From contig CAMDGT010000066.1 of the NCBI GenBank assembly GCA_945898025.1, positions 1 through 6,628 of the forward strand: 6,628 nucleotides of DNA. Reading direction: 5' to 3'. The position numbers and the translations under genes are program-made. This DNA comes from Rickettsia typhi. Its GTDB lineage: Bacteria; Pseudomonadota; Alphaproteobacteria; Rickettsiales; UBA1997. Below, piece by piece: positions 1 to 6,356 of the stretch. The notes beneath the pieces are model-generated. The model saw only the letters and a list, made by a program, of their open reading frames with translations. It had not been told where the DNA came from and searched no databases. Every line of letters starts with the position of its first letter. The first letter of the stretch is position 1.

Positions 1-79
1 AATTATAATGTATTATAGATTGGAAATGTTGTAATATAGAATGCAATTTGTAAATAGTACTTTCAGCAGTTGGTGTGCC

Positions 80-544
80 TTACTTCTCTATCCACTTTCC
101 TTGGAATTTTTTATAGCTGTTAAATTTTCCTGCAACCTCTCTTAATTGAGAAATTATTTTTAAACTATAATTACTATCTTCGTTATAGAAATAGCAAGCC
201 TTCTCAAATTTAGAGATAAAATTTGTTGTTGTTTTTGTAGTTAAAATTAAATAATCAGAATTATTGACATTTTCCTCTTGATTGCTTATAAGAACAGGTT
301 GTCTCTTTGGGTTAAAATCTTTGTCAAAAATTGTGCTATGTCCAATAAATTTAGTTTTACCAAAAGACCACAAGCCTTCATCAATATCTTTTGCTTGTTG
401 CTTTGCCGATTCTTGATTTTCTGTATCTAGTAAAATAAAAGCCCTTTTTTTTTCTTCAATAATTTTTGTCAATAAAAGTGCTATCGACTTAACGATTGAC
501 TCATCGCATTGATAACAATTTATTTCAATATTTTTTTCTTTCAT
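80..544 (-). CDS. holC: DNA polymerase III chi subunit (HolC)
   Basis: This 154-residue protein resembles the chi subunit of the DNA polymerase III clamp-loader complex. In studied bacteria chi links the clamp loader to single-strand binding protein at the replication fork. Visible chi-like features are the block IDEGLWSF (residues 54-61), then FIGHS (66-70), where the family commonly has F-x-PHG, then QPVLIS (82-87) and a hydrophobic strand SDYLILT (96-102) before a C-terminal lysine/aromatic segment. Length is normal for chi. Its ATG overlaps the aroB stop codon by one base (TAATG), so translation is probably coupled to aroB. It is the last gene of the minus-strand cluster, and no hairpin terminator is visible behind it. 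The family is divergent, so the call rests on the LW-F / F-x-x-H / PV-x-I pattern and length. The partner psi (HolD) is not in the window and is generally not recognised in alphaproteobacteria. Confidence 0.82.
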   Translation of the reverse strand: MKEKNIEINCYQCDESIVKSIALLLTKIIEEKKRAFILLDTENQESAKQQAKDIDEGLWSFGKTKFIGHSTIFDKDFNPKRQPVLISNQEENVNNSDYLILTTKTTTNFISKFEKACYFYNEDSNYSLKIISQLREVAGKFNSYKKFQGKWIEK

Positions 545-1659
545 TAATTTAAAAAATCATTCATTACTTGTTGAAAATGCTCTATATTAACATTTTTTTT
601 AATAATCGCTTTACCTATTGACTCAAGCAAGATGAAGGTTAGTGAATTATTTTCGACCTTTTTGTCGCGATAAAGACTGGAAGTAAGATTTTCAATATTC
701 CAGATATTTCTGATTTTTTTAGGTTCGATAATAAAGCCAGCAATTTTTAAATGTTTTATAATTTGCTTATATTCATCAATATTAATTAAGTTGAAATTTA
801 AAGACATTTTGCTTGCCATTGCCATTCCTAGGGCTACCGCTTCTCCGTGCAGTATTTCATTTGAATAGTTGGTTTCGGTTTCAAATAAATGTCCAAAGCT
901 ATGTCCAAAATTTAGCAATGCTCTAATATTTTGTTCTTTTTCATCAATTTCAACGATTCTTGCTTTTATTTCGCAAGATTTAAAAATTATTTCTTTTAAA
1001 ATCTCTTCTTCCAGAGAAAAAATTTTATGATAATTTTCTTCTAAGAAGTGAAAAAATATTTTGTCGGAAATTAAGCCATATTTTAATACTTCTGCATATC
1101 CCGATTTTAAATCACGCATTGGAAGTGTTGATAGTAAATCTGTGTCGCAAATAACTAATTTTGGCTGATAAAAACTACCGATTAAATTCTTGCCAAATTT
1201 ACTATTAATTGCAGTTTTCCCTCCCACCGAACTGTCAACTGATGCCAGTAATGTTGTGGGTAATTGAATAAAATCAATGCCTCTTAATAGAATTGATGCG
1301 ATAAAGCCAGATAAATCTCCCACTACTCCGCCACCAAAGGCAATGATTAAGGATTTTCTATCGGGGTTTAAGGAGATTATTTCCTCGCATATTTTTTCAA
1401 GATTACTAAAAGATTTAGATTTTTCACTAGCCTCAGTGATTAAGAAGTGTGAAGCTATATTAATTTTGTTAATTATATTATTAAGCTTTGTAAAATGGAG
1501 TTTATAAACATTTTCATCGGTAATTATAAAAATTTTACTATATTTTTTACCGTCTTTTATGAATTCTTCTAATTGATGTAAGGAATTCTTGCCAATAATT
1601 ATGGGATATTGAGTATTGTTTGTTTTAACATCGATTGTTTTGTATAAGCTATTTGTCAT
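544..1659 (-). CDS. aroB: 3-dehydroquinate synthase (AroB)
   Basis: AroB catalyses the second shikimate step, NAD- and metal-dependent cyclisation of DAHP to 3-dehydroquinate, in the cytoplasm. The protein is full length (371 residues) and carries the family landmarks in order: the NAD-binding GGGVVGDLSGF (109-119), PTTLLASVDSSVGGKT (134-149), GKNLIGSFYQP (156-166), GYAEVLKYG (187-195), LNFGHSFGHLFE (249-260) and HGEAVALGM (271-279). By alignment with studied enzymes the metal ligands are Glu190, His253 and His271, all present. The catalytic machinery therefore looks intact. The start lies 7 nt after the hemJ stop, with no Shine-Dalgarno sequence. In many proteobacteria aroB follows aroK (shikimate kinase); here its upstream neighbour is hemJ and no aroK is visible. 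It is probably cotranscribed with hemJ and holC. Confidence 0.97.
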   Translation of the reverse strand: MTNSLYKTIDVKTNNTQYPIIIGKNSLHQLEEFIKDGKKYSKIFIITDENVYKLHFTKLNNIINKINIASHFLITEASEKSKSFSNLEKICEEIISLNPDRKSLIIAFGGGVVGDLSGFIASILLRGIDFIQLPTTLLASVDSSVGGKTAINSKFGKNLIGSFYQPKLVICDTDLLSTLPMRDLKSGYAEVLKYGLISDKIFFHFLEENYHKIFSLEEEILKEIIFKSCEIKARIVEIDEKEQNIRALLNFGHSFGHLFETETNYSNEILHGEAVALGMAMASKMSLNFNLINIDEYKQIIKHLKIAGFIIEPKKIRNIWNIENLTSSLYRDKKVENNSLTFILLESIGKAIIKKNVNIEHFQQVMNDFLN

Positions 1660-1666
1660 TTTATAT

Positions 1667-2092
1667 TTAGAAAGGCTTTATAATAACTAAAAATATTATA
1701 ATTATCATTAATAATGTTGGCACTTCATTGATAATTCGATAAAATTTTTGGCTATGTGTATTTTGATTATTGGCAAATTTTTTTCTCCATTTAGCAAGAA
1801 ACATATGAAATATTGCTAGTAGAACTACTAGGGTGATTTTAAGATGAATCCATTTTTGTTCGAATCCAATTTGATAAGCTAAATAAAAGCCAAAAATGAA
1901 ACTAGCGATCATCGCAGGATTCATTATTAATTTCATTAGTTTTAATTCCATTTTTTCAAACATTTGATGAGCTTGTGAATTATATTCTACCTGACAATGA
2001 TAAACAAATATTCTTGGTAAATATAGTAATCCTGCCATCCAGGCAATAATCGAGATGATGTGCAGAGCTTTTATTATTTCGTAAAGTTCCAT
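1667..2092 (-). CDS. hemJ: Protoporphyrinogen IX oxidase HemJ
   Basis: HemJ is the membrane protoporphyrinogen oxidase used for the penultimate haem step by many alphaproteobacteria and cyanobacteria that lack HemG and HemY. The 141-residue protein matches the family from end to end: KALHIISIIAWMAGLLYLPR (8-27) followed by FVYH (29-32), then FEKMELKLMKLIMNP (45-59), WIHLKI (81-86) and a closing INEVP...KPF (121-141). His11 and the Lys85 of LK correspond to the conserved residues reported as essential in studied HemJ proteins. Four hydrophobic segments are visible (about 6-30, 55-75, 83-101 and 124-139), giving an inner-membrane protein. It begins 19 nt after the second lipoprotein gene and ends 7 nt before aroB. 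No other haem gene is in the window. Confidence 0.95.
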   Translation of the reverse strand: MELYEIIKALHIISIIAWMAGLLYLPRIFVYHCQVEYNSQAHQMFEKMELKLMKLIMNPAMIASFIFGFYLAYQIGFEQKWIHLKITLVVLLAIFHMFLAKWRKKFANNQNTHSQKFYRIINEVPTLLMIIIIFLVIIKPF

Positions 2093-2111
2093 AATTATTT
2101 ATTTAAAGTTA

Positions 2112-2486
2112 TTAACGATATCCAGAAAAATATGATGTCCATACATTTGATTTATGATGTGTATATTTGCTACGATAACAAAGCCAGAAAGAATTTGTCC
2201 ATGCCATTTCGTAGTCAGGGGAGTTCATCATTCTGTATCCATCTGCTTTATTGTTTTTATAAAAGCTTTTATAATAAGTGTTTGCTCCAGCTGAAACACC
2301 AACTTCGCAACCATCTCGCCAACCATCTTTAAAGTCTTGAGAAGAATTTGGGTCTACGGGCATAATTCTTATTTTGTCATCTGTTTTTGAAGATGCAAAT
2401 CTTTCTCTGAAGTTTAATTTAGATTCCTCGGAGCAATTATTTAAAATTAGAGTTATGAATATGATTTTTAAAATATTTTTTATCAT
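2112..2486 (-). CDS. Small putative lipoprotein with GW-x-DGC motif (second of a tandem pair)
   Basis: I cannot name this family. The 124-residue protein starts with a short basic and hydrophobic signal sequence ending in Cys18 (LNNC, 15-18). This fits lipoprotein processing, but Asn at the two positions before Cys is atypical. The mature part is soluble, with GWRDGC (55-60), a YYKSFY segment (71-76), PDY (90-92), W96 and a second cysteine (Cys103). This pattern recurs in the gene just upstream (2496-2858): GW-x-DGC, about 45 residues, then W...C. The two are therefore probably old tandem duplicates. The two non-lipobox cysteines could form a disulfide in the periplasm (inference). It starts 9 nt after the first copy and 19 nt before hemJ, inside the minus-strand cluster. 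Function unknown; an envelope role is likely. Confidence 0.78.
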   Translation of the reverse strand: MIKNILKIIFITLILNNCSEESKLNFRERFASSKTDDKIRIMPVDPNSSQDFKDGWRDGCEVGVSAGANTYYKSFYKNNKADGYRMMNSPDYEMAWTNSFWLCYRSKYTHHKSNVWTSYFSGYR

Positions 2487-2495
2487 TTTTAAATT

Positions 2496-2858
2496 TTAAT
2501 GTGATTGTAATGGTGAATCTTTAAAGGATCTGTATTGAACAAAAGTTTGGGTGTGAAGTATGCAAGAAAACATGCCTTGAGACCAGCCTTTCTGATAACC
2601 TGGTAATGCTTGAAAAGATCCGCTACCAAAATCAGGACCACCTTTTCTTTTATAAACCCAAGAATTTAAAAATTGATTACTTACTGCCAATGCAGATTTG
2701 CAACCGTCATGCCATCCGGCTCTATATTCTATTGGACCGTCTGGCACTTTTAAATCTAGTGTAATTGGTTGATGGAATCCTTTATTGTTTGCATTACAAG
2801 CAAGCAAAATTATAAAAATAATGTTTACTGACAAGATTTTAATTATTTTTTTACTCAT
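2496..2858 (-). CDS. Small lipoprotein with GW-x-DGC motif (first of a tandem pair)
   Basis: An unrecognised 120-residue protein with a clear lipoprotein signal: basic MSKK, a hydrophobic core, then the canonical lipobox LLAC (18-21) with Cys21 as the predicted lipidated residue. The mature chain holds YRAGWHDGC (45-53), N61, a W-x-YK segment (67-70), a Gly-rich stretch (73-80), PGY (86-88), GW (91-92) and Cys99. The downstream neighbour shares the GW-x-DGC block, the tyrosine/lysine segment, the P-x-Y...W block and the second cysteine at similar spacing (46 versus 43 residues between cysteines). It begins only 3 nt after the stop of the AI-2E-family gene, so translational coupling is likely. 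No enzymatic motif is visible. It is probably a membrane-anchored periplasmic protein whose fold is held by a disulfide (inference). Confidence 0.8.
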   Translation of the reverse strand: MSKKIIKILSVNIIFIILLACNANNKGFHQPITLDLKVPDGPIEYRAGWHDGCKSALAVSNQFLNSWVYKRKGGPDFGSGSFQALPGYQKGWSQGMFSCILHTQTFVQYRSFKDSPLQSH

Positions 2859-2861
2859 AAC

Positions 2862-3929
2862 TTATTTTGTGAAATTATTCCGATATATTTCAACTAAATG
2901 TTTAATAAAAACCGATATTATTGCCGTTAAAGGCATTGCAAATATTATCCCTATAAAACCAAGGATAGAGCCAAAGAAGAATAGGCTGAATATTATCCAC
3001 AATGGGTGAATGCCGATTTTTTCCCCTATTAACTTAGGAGTGATGAAGTTTCCCTCTATAAATTGTCCAAAAATAAATATTCCACTGATAAGCGATAATT
3101 TGTAAAAATCAAAACCCCAATCAAAAATACCAACAATTATTGAAATTGCAAACCCTGATACTATGGCAACAAATGGAATAAAGGAAAAGAATCCTGTGAG
3201 TAGACCAATAAGCGACCCAAAGCTTAATGAAGTTAAGCTTAAAGATATTCCGTAAAATAAGGCCAGTATCATGCAGACATTGAATTGACCTTGTAAATAT
3301 TTTATTAATAAACAATCTATTTCTGTGATAATTTTTTTAATAAAGTTGTAGTTATTTTTTGGGAGCAGGTTATTAATATTGTTAATCATTTTATTCCAAT
3401 CTTTAAGGAAATAGAAGATCAGAATGGGGGCAATAAAAATTATTGAAAATACATTAAGAATAGATATCGATGAATGCCAAATGCTGGCAGTTATATTCTG
3501 GCTTGATTGACTAAAATAACTAACAATGCCACTTGATATTTTTGCCGTTGCTTCTTCGGAGTTAAAAAATTCTTGTTTATTAATTAAGAAATTATTGATA
3601 ACTGGGTTAATGTTAGCAAAAAAATTATTAATATAGTTGGGTAAGTTGTTTATTAGGCTGGTTATTTGGCGATATAATAATGGCATTATAAAAAATGCAA
3701 TCAGAATAACCGATATTAAAAAAGAAGTAAAAATAATATTAACAGCATGATTGTGTTGGATAGTAAATTTTTTACTAATAAAAACCACAAGAGAATTTAA
3801 TATATAAGCAATTATAATTGAATAAATAAAAGGTTGAATGATATTTTTTGCAAGATTAAAGAACAGTATTATTGATGCTATTATTGCAATACAAATGATT
3901 GTTTTTAAATTAATTTGAACTGTTTTCAT
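2862..3929 (-). CDS. AI-2E family (PerM-like) membrane protein
   Basis: A 355-residue polytopic inner-membrane protein of the AI-2E/PerM family. Members have been linked to autoinducer-2 export, Na+/H+ antiport or unknown substrates, so the family name does not prove a substrate. Landmarks are an N-terminal pair of membrane segments (about 9-29 and 32-52), a third at about 63-85, a polar loop (about 86-150), PILIFYFLKDW (168-178), YLQGQ (211-215), a hydrophobic block with FIPF (250-253), QFIEGNFITPKLIG (289-302), then IHPLW (307-311) and the C-terminal GSILGFIGIIFAMPL (320-334), the most typical part of the family. Length is normal. Its start overlaps the end of the upstream DUF2066 gene by 20 nt and it ends 3 nt before the first lipoprotein gene. 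DUF2066 beside an AI-2E permease near purM is a familiar alphaproteobacterial arrangement. Confidence 0.93.
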   Translation of the reverse strand: MKTVQINLKTIICIAIIASIILFFNLAKNIIQPFIYSIIIAYILNSLVVFISKKFTIQHNHAVNIIFTSFLISVILIAFFIMPLLYRQITSLINNLPNYINNFFANINPVINNFLINKQEFFNSEEATAKISSGIVSYFSQSSQNITASIWHSSISILNVFSIIFIAPILIFYFLKDWNKMINNINNLLPKNNYNFIKKIITEIDCLLIKYLQGQFNVCMILALFYGISLSLTSLSFGSLIGLLTGFFSFIPFVAIVSGFAISIIVGIFDWGFDFYKLSLISGIFIFGQFIEGNFITPKLIGEKIGIHPLWIIFSLFFFGSILGFIGIIFAMPLTAIISVFIKHLVEIYRNNFTK

Positions 3930-5229
3930 TAATTGATTTTTTAATTATAGAAACAGTAAATTGATTATCTTCATTTTCTTTTTTCTTTATTGATAAGTCT
4001 ATGTTTTTAAAATCTTCAATGATTTTATTTTTATTCCCAAGGTAGTTGCCGGATATTGTGGTTTTTTGTTTAGAAATTGATTTTAAGAAAATATTACTCA
4101 TTAATCCGCTATTAATAATTTTTTGTTGAATTTTTATCCAACTCTCAAAATCGTTGATTTCTATATCAAGAGTTATGTTATTTTGATTTATTTCGTTGTT
4201 AATTAAATTTTTATTATTTAGTAAATATTCAATTAATTTTACAGACACTTTATCGATTAATTCTGAATATTTTAAAAAATCAACATTAACAAAATTTAAT
4301 ATAACAGTTTTTTTAGGGTTCTTAGAAAAATTTTTTACGATAATTCTTGCCTTATTTTCAATTTCATCATATTCAAATATTACTAAATAAAGATTATCCG
4401 ATTTTTGTTGAATTAATATTGGCTCAAAATCGAGATATTGTAAATCTTCAATATTTTCATTATTTATTATTTCAAGATTATTGATTTCGTTTTTGAGAAT
4501 CAAGATTTCGTTATTAGTAAATAGTTTATTTTTTTGCAATGATTTTTCTAAAGAGCTTCTCCATTCGTTTTTCTCCTCCCAGATCATAAAGTTATTGCCT
4601 TGTTTTTTTACAGGAAGAATTAATATATTGTGTTTGTTGACATCTTCTAATTCTGGTTTTTCAGCTTTATTTATGGCTAGATTCTGGATTGAATCGCTAT
4701 TGTTTAAAGGGTTATCTTTTTTATTTTTTAAATAAAAAGCGATAAACTTTTTTGAAAAACTAATATTTAAGGTTGCTTGGTAATTATTGTTAGAGAATTT
4801 TTCTAGCAAAATTTGTTCCGATTTAATCATTTGCTCTAGTTCGTTATCGGAAATTTTTTCAATATTTTTACTAATTTTTAATCGCTCTACCAGCTTTGTT
4901 AATGCTTGTCTTCTGGCATTTTTAGTGGCAATTATTTTTGCATCATTGGCAGATTTTCCACTTGCTTCAACTTGTATATTTTGTATTAGATAAGGGCTAT
5001 TTTTAGAACTATCAGGAGATTTTGATGCAAGTTTTTCGAAGTTTGGCTTTGATTTTACTTCGTTATTTTCTTTTGTTAAAGGTTTTACAGAATTAGTTAC
5101 TTCTTTATTTTGTTTAGATTGAGAAGGAAGCGGGTGCCGAAAAGATTGAGCTGAGGCATTGCTTATAAAGCTGATAATTCCAAATATAGATAGTGATAAT
5201 CGAATAATTGCTAGGTTTTTCCTGTACAT
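3910..5229 (-). CDS. DUF2066 family secreted protein
   Basis: A 439-residue exported protein of unknown biochemical function. The N-terminus is a typical signal peptide (basic MYRK, hydrophobic 7-22, likely cleavage after SNASA at residue 27). A polar, low-complexity linker rich in Ser, Lys, Asn and Pro follows (about 29-80). The DUF2066-like core starts with IQNIQVEASGKSANDAKIIA (82-101), continues with ARRQALTKLVERL (105-117) and the EKFSNNNYQATLNISFSKKF stretch (143-162), and then has ILILPVKKQ...MIWEE..EW (202-223), which fits the family's LVLPV...LW...NPW pattern. The C-terminal part (about 352-410) has a DFESWIKIQQKI helix and a GNYLGNKNKI segment, also typical. It is first in the minus-strand cluster, divergent from purM, and overlaps the AI-2E gene by 20 nt. 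Asn and Lys are very abundant, matching the AT-rich base composition. The chosen ATG gives a proper signal peptide. Confidence 0.82.
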   Translation of the reverse strand: MYRKNLAIIRLSLSIFGIISFISNASAQSFRHPLPSQSKQNKEVTNSVKPLTKENNEVKSKPNFEKLASKSPDSSKNSPYLIQNIQVEASGKSANDAKIIATKNARRQALTKLVERLKISKNIEKISDNELEQMIKSEQILLEKFSNNNYQATLNISFSKKFIAFYLKNKKDNPLNNSDSIQNLAINKAEKPELEDVNKHNILILPVKKQGNNFMIWEEKNEWRSSLEKSLQKNKLFTNNEILILKNEINNLEIINNENIEDLQYLDFEPILIQQKSDNLYLVIFEYDEIENKARIIVKNFSKNPKKTVILNFVNVDFLKYSELIDKVSVKLIEYLLNNKNLINNEINQNNITLDIEINDFESWIKIQQKIINSGLMSNIFLKSISKQKTTISGNYLGNKNKIIEDFKNIDLSIKKKENEDNQFTVSIIKKSINENSSN

Positions 5230-5343
5230 AAATTTATGATGTTTGTTATACTTAACATATTTTAAATATTTAGTTTATTTTTAAAAAAATAAAATTAATA
5301 TTGCAATTAATTACTTTAATTATTTTAACTTAAATTTAAAAAA
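5230..5343. promoter_or_regulatory. Divergent intergenic promoter region between the DUF2066 operon and purM
   Basis: These 114 bases separate two genes transcribed away from each other, so promoters for both should lie here or just inside the genes. Only about ten bases are G or C. On the minus strand a TATAAC box (5250-5245) could be a -10 element, but it has no good -35 partner and would place transcription start very close to the DUF2066 ATG. On the plus strand TTGTTA (5243-5248) and TTGCAA (5301-5306) resemble -35 boxes without convincing -10 boxes at standard spacing. Neither start codon has a Shine-Dalgarno sequence. The location is well supported; the individual boxes are not. Confidence 0.55.
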
Positions 5344-6354
5344 ATGTCTATCCCTAAAGAAAATCTTAGCTATAAAAATTCTGGTGTTGATATTGATGCT
5401 GGTAATAAGTTAGTTGATATCATTAAACCATTCGCAAAATCAACCTCAAGATTAGGTTCAAGCCCCGATTTGGGTGGTTTTGGGGCTTTATTTGATATAA
5501 AAAAATGCAATTATCGAGATCCTGTTTTAGTTTCTTGTACTGATGGAGTTGGAACAAAGTTAAGAATTGCTATTGAAACTAATAATCACAATGAAATAGG
5601 AATCGACCTAGTTGCAATGTCAGTCAATGATTTAATCGTTCAAGGAGCGGAACCGCTGTTTTTTCTTGACTATTTCGCTTGTTCAAAATTGGATATTAAA
5701 ATTGCCTCTTCAGTAATTGAAGGTATTGCTAAAGGTTGTAAGCAAGCAAATTGTGCCTTAGTTGGCGGTGAAACTGCAGAAATGCCGGGAATGTACAAAG
5801 AGGGAGACTACGACCTTGCAGGCTTTGCGGTTGGAGTGGTGGAAAGAGATTTAATTCTTCCCAAAGAAACTAGTGAAGGAGACATTCTAATCGGCTTATC
5901 TTCTAGCGGAATTCACTCTAACGGATACTCTCTCATTCGTTATATTTTAGAAAAAAACTCACTTAATTTTGAAAGTGAATTTTGCGGTGCTCCAATTTAT
6001 AAAACACTCTTAACTCCTACTAAAATATATGTTAACTCTTGTCTAAAATTAGCGAAAGCTTCAAAAATTAAGGCGATGGCACATATTACAGGGGGCGGTT
6101 TAGTTGAAAATCTGCCAAGGGCTATAAATAAAGAGTTAACAGCAGATATAAACTATAATTCATGGGAAAGACCAGAAATTTTTAAATTTTTGCAAAAAAT
6201 TGGTGATGTTAGCGAAGAAGAAATGAGAAAAACTTTTAATTGCGGTATTGCTATGGTATTAGTTGCAGGCCCTGAAAATGTTGATTTTATATTAAATTCT
6301 TTAAAAGAAGATAATCAGCAGGCATTTGTTATAGGAAAATTGGTAAAATTATAA
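5344..6354 (+). CDS. purM: Phosphoribosylformylglycinamidine cyclo-ligase (AIR synthetase, PurM)
   Basis: PurM closes the imidazole ring in the fifth step of de novo purine synthesis, converting FGAM to AIR with ATP in the cytoplasm. The 336-residue protein is full length and close to the family throughout: LSYKNSGVDIDAGN (8-21), LGGFGALF (43-50), the ATP-site TDGVGTK (66-72), GIDLVAMSVNDL (86-97), GAEPLFFLDY (101-110), GGETAEMPGMY (141-151), SSGIHSNGYSL (187-197), HITGGG (247-252) and FNCGIAM (298-304). No key block is missing. The ATG is the natural start because the family signature SYK-x-x-GVD-I begins within ten residues. No Shine-Dalgarno sequence precedes it, only an A-rich run. In many bacteria purN follows purM; here an IleS C-terminal frame follows after 2 nt instead. 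Confidence 0.98.
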   Translation: MSIPKENLSYKNSGVDIDAGNKLVDIIKPFAKSTSRLGSSPDLGGFGALFDIKKCNYRDPVLVSCTDGVGTKLRIAIETNNHNEIGIDLVAMSVNDLIVQGAEPLFFLDYFACSKLDIKIASSVIEGIAKGCKQANCALVGGETAEMPGMYKEGDYDLAGFAVGVVERDLILPKETSEGDILIGLSSSGIHSNGYSLIRYILEKNSLNFESEFCGAPIYKTLLTPTKIYVNSCLKLAKASKIKAMAHITGGGLVENLPRAINKELTADINYNSWERPEIFKFLQKIGDVSEEEMRKTFNCGIAMVLVAGPENVDFILNSLKEDNQQAFVIGKLVKL

Positions 6355-6356
6355 TT

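Noticed and set aside
4..17. Inverted repeat TATAAT-GT-ATTATA downstream of holC as a possible terminator
   Set aside because: The six pairs are all A-T and the loop is two bases, so it would not fold stably. It has no G-C stem followed by a T-run in the minus-strand direction.
1..45. Minus-strand frame open from a TTG at 45 to the window edge, possible next gene after holC
   Set aside because: Only about 15 codons are visible, with no motif and a rare start codon; an open run this short is expected by chance.
1277..1507. Plus-strand open frame of 76 codons inside aroB
   Set aside because: It lies opposite highly conserved AroB motifs, has no recognisable domain, and its proline-rich start is the antisense of the glycine-rich NAD motif.
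2060..2332. Plus-strand open frame of 90 codons across hemJ and the second lipoprotein gene
   Set aside because: It is antisense to two supported genes, has no upstream signal, and its Cys/Tyr/Phe-rich composition is typical of AT-rich shadow frames.
3121..3315. Minus-strand 64-codon frame inside the AI-2E-family gene
   Set aside because: It is out of frame within a strongly supported gene and carries no independent motif.
4196..4993. Several plus-strand open frames opposite the DUF2066 gene, looking like short hydrophobic proteins
   Set aside because: Lys/Asn-rich coding DNA read in reverse gives Phe/Leu/Ile-rich frames; none has a ribosome binding site or family similarity.
5300..5307. 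Palindrome ATTGCAAT in the divergent intergenic region as a possible operator
   Set aside because: The symmetry stops at eight bases, and such palindromes are frequent by chance in DNA this AT-rich.
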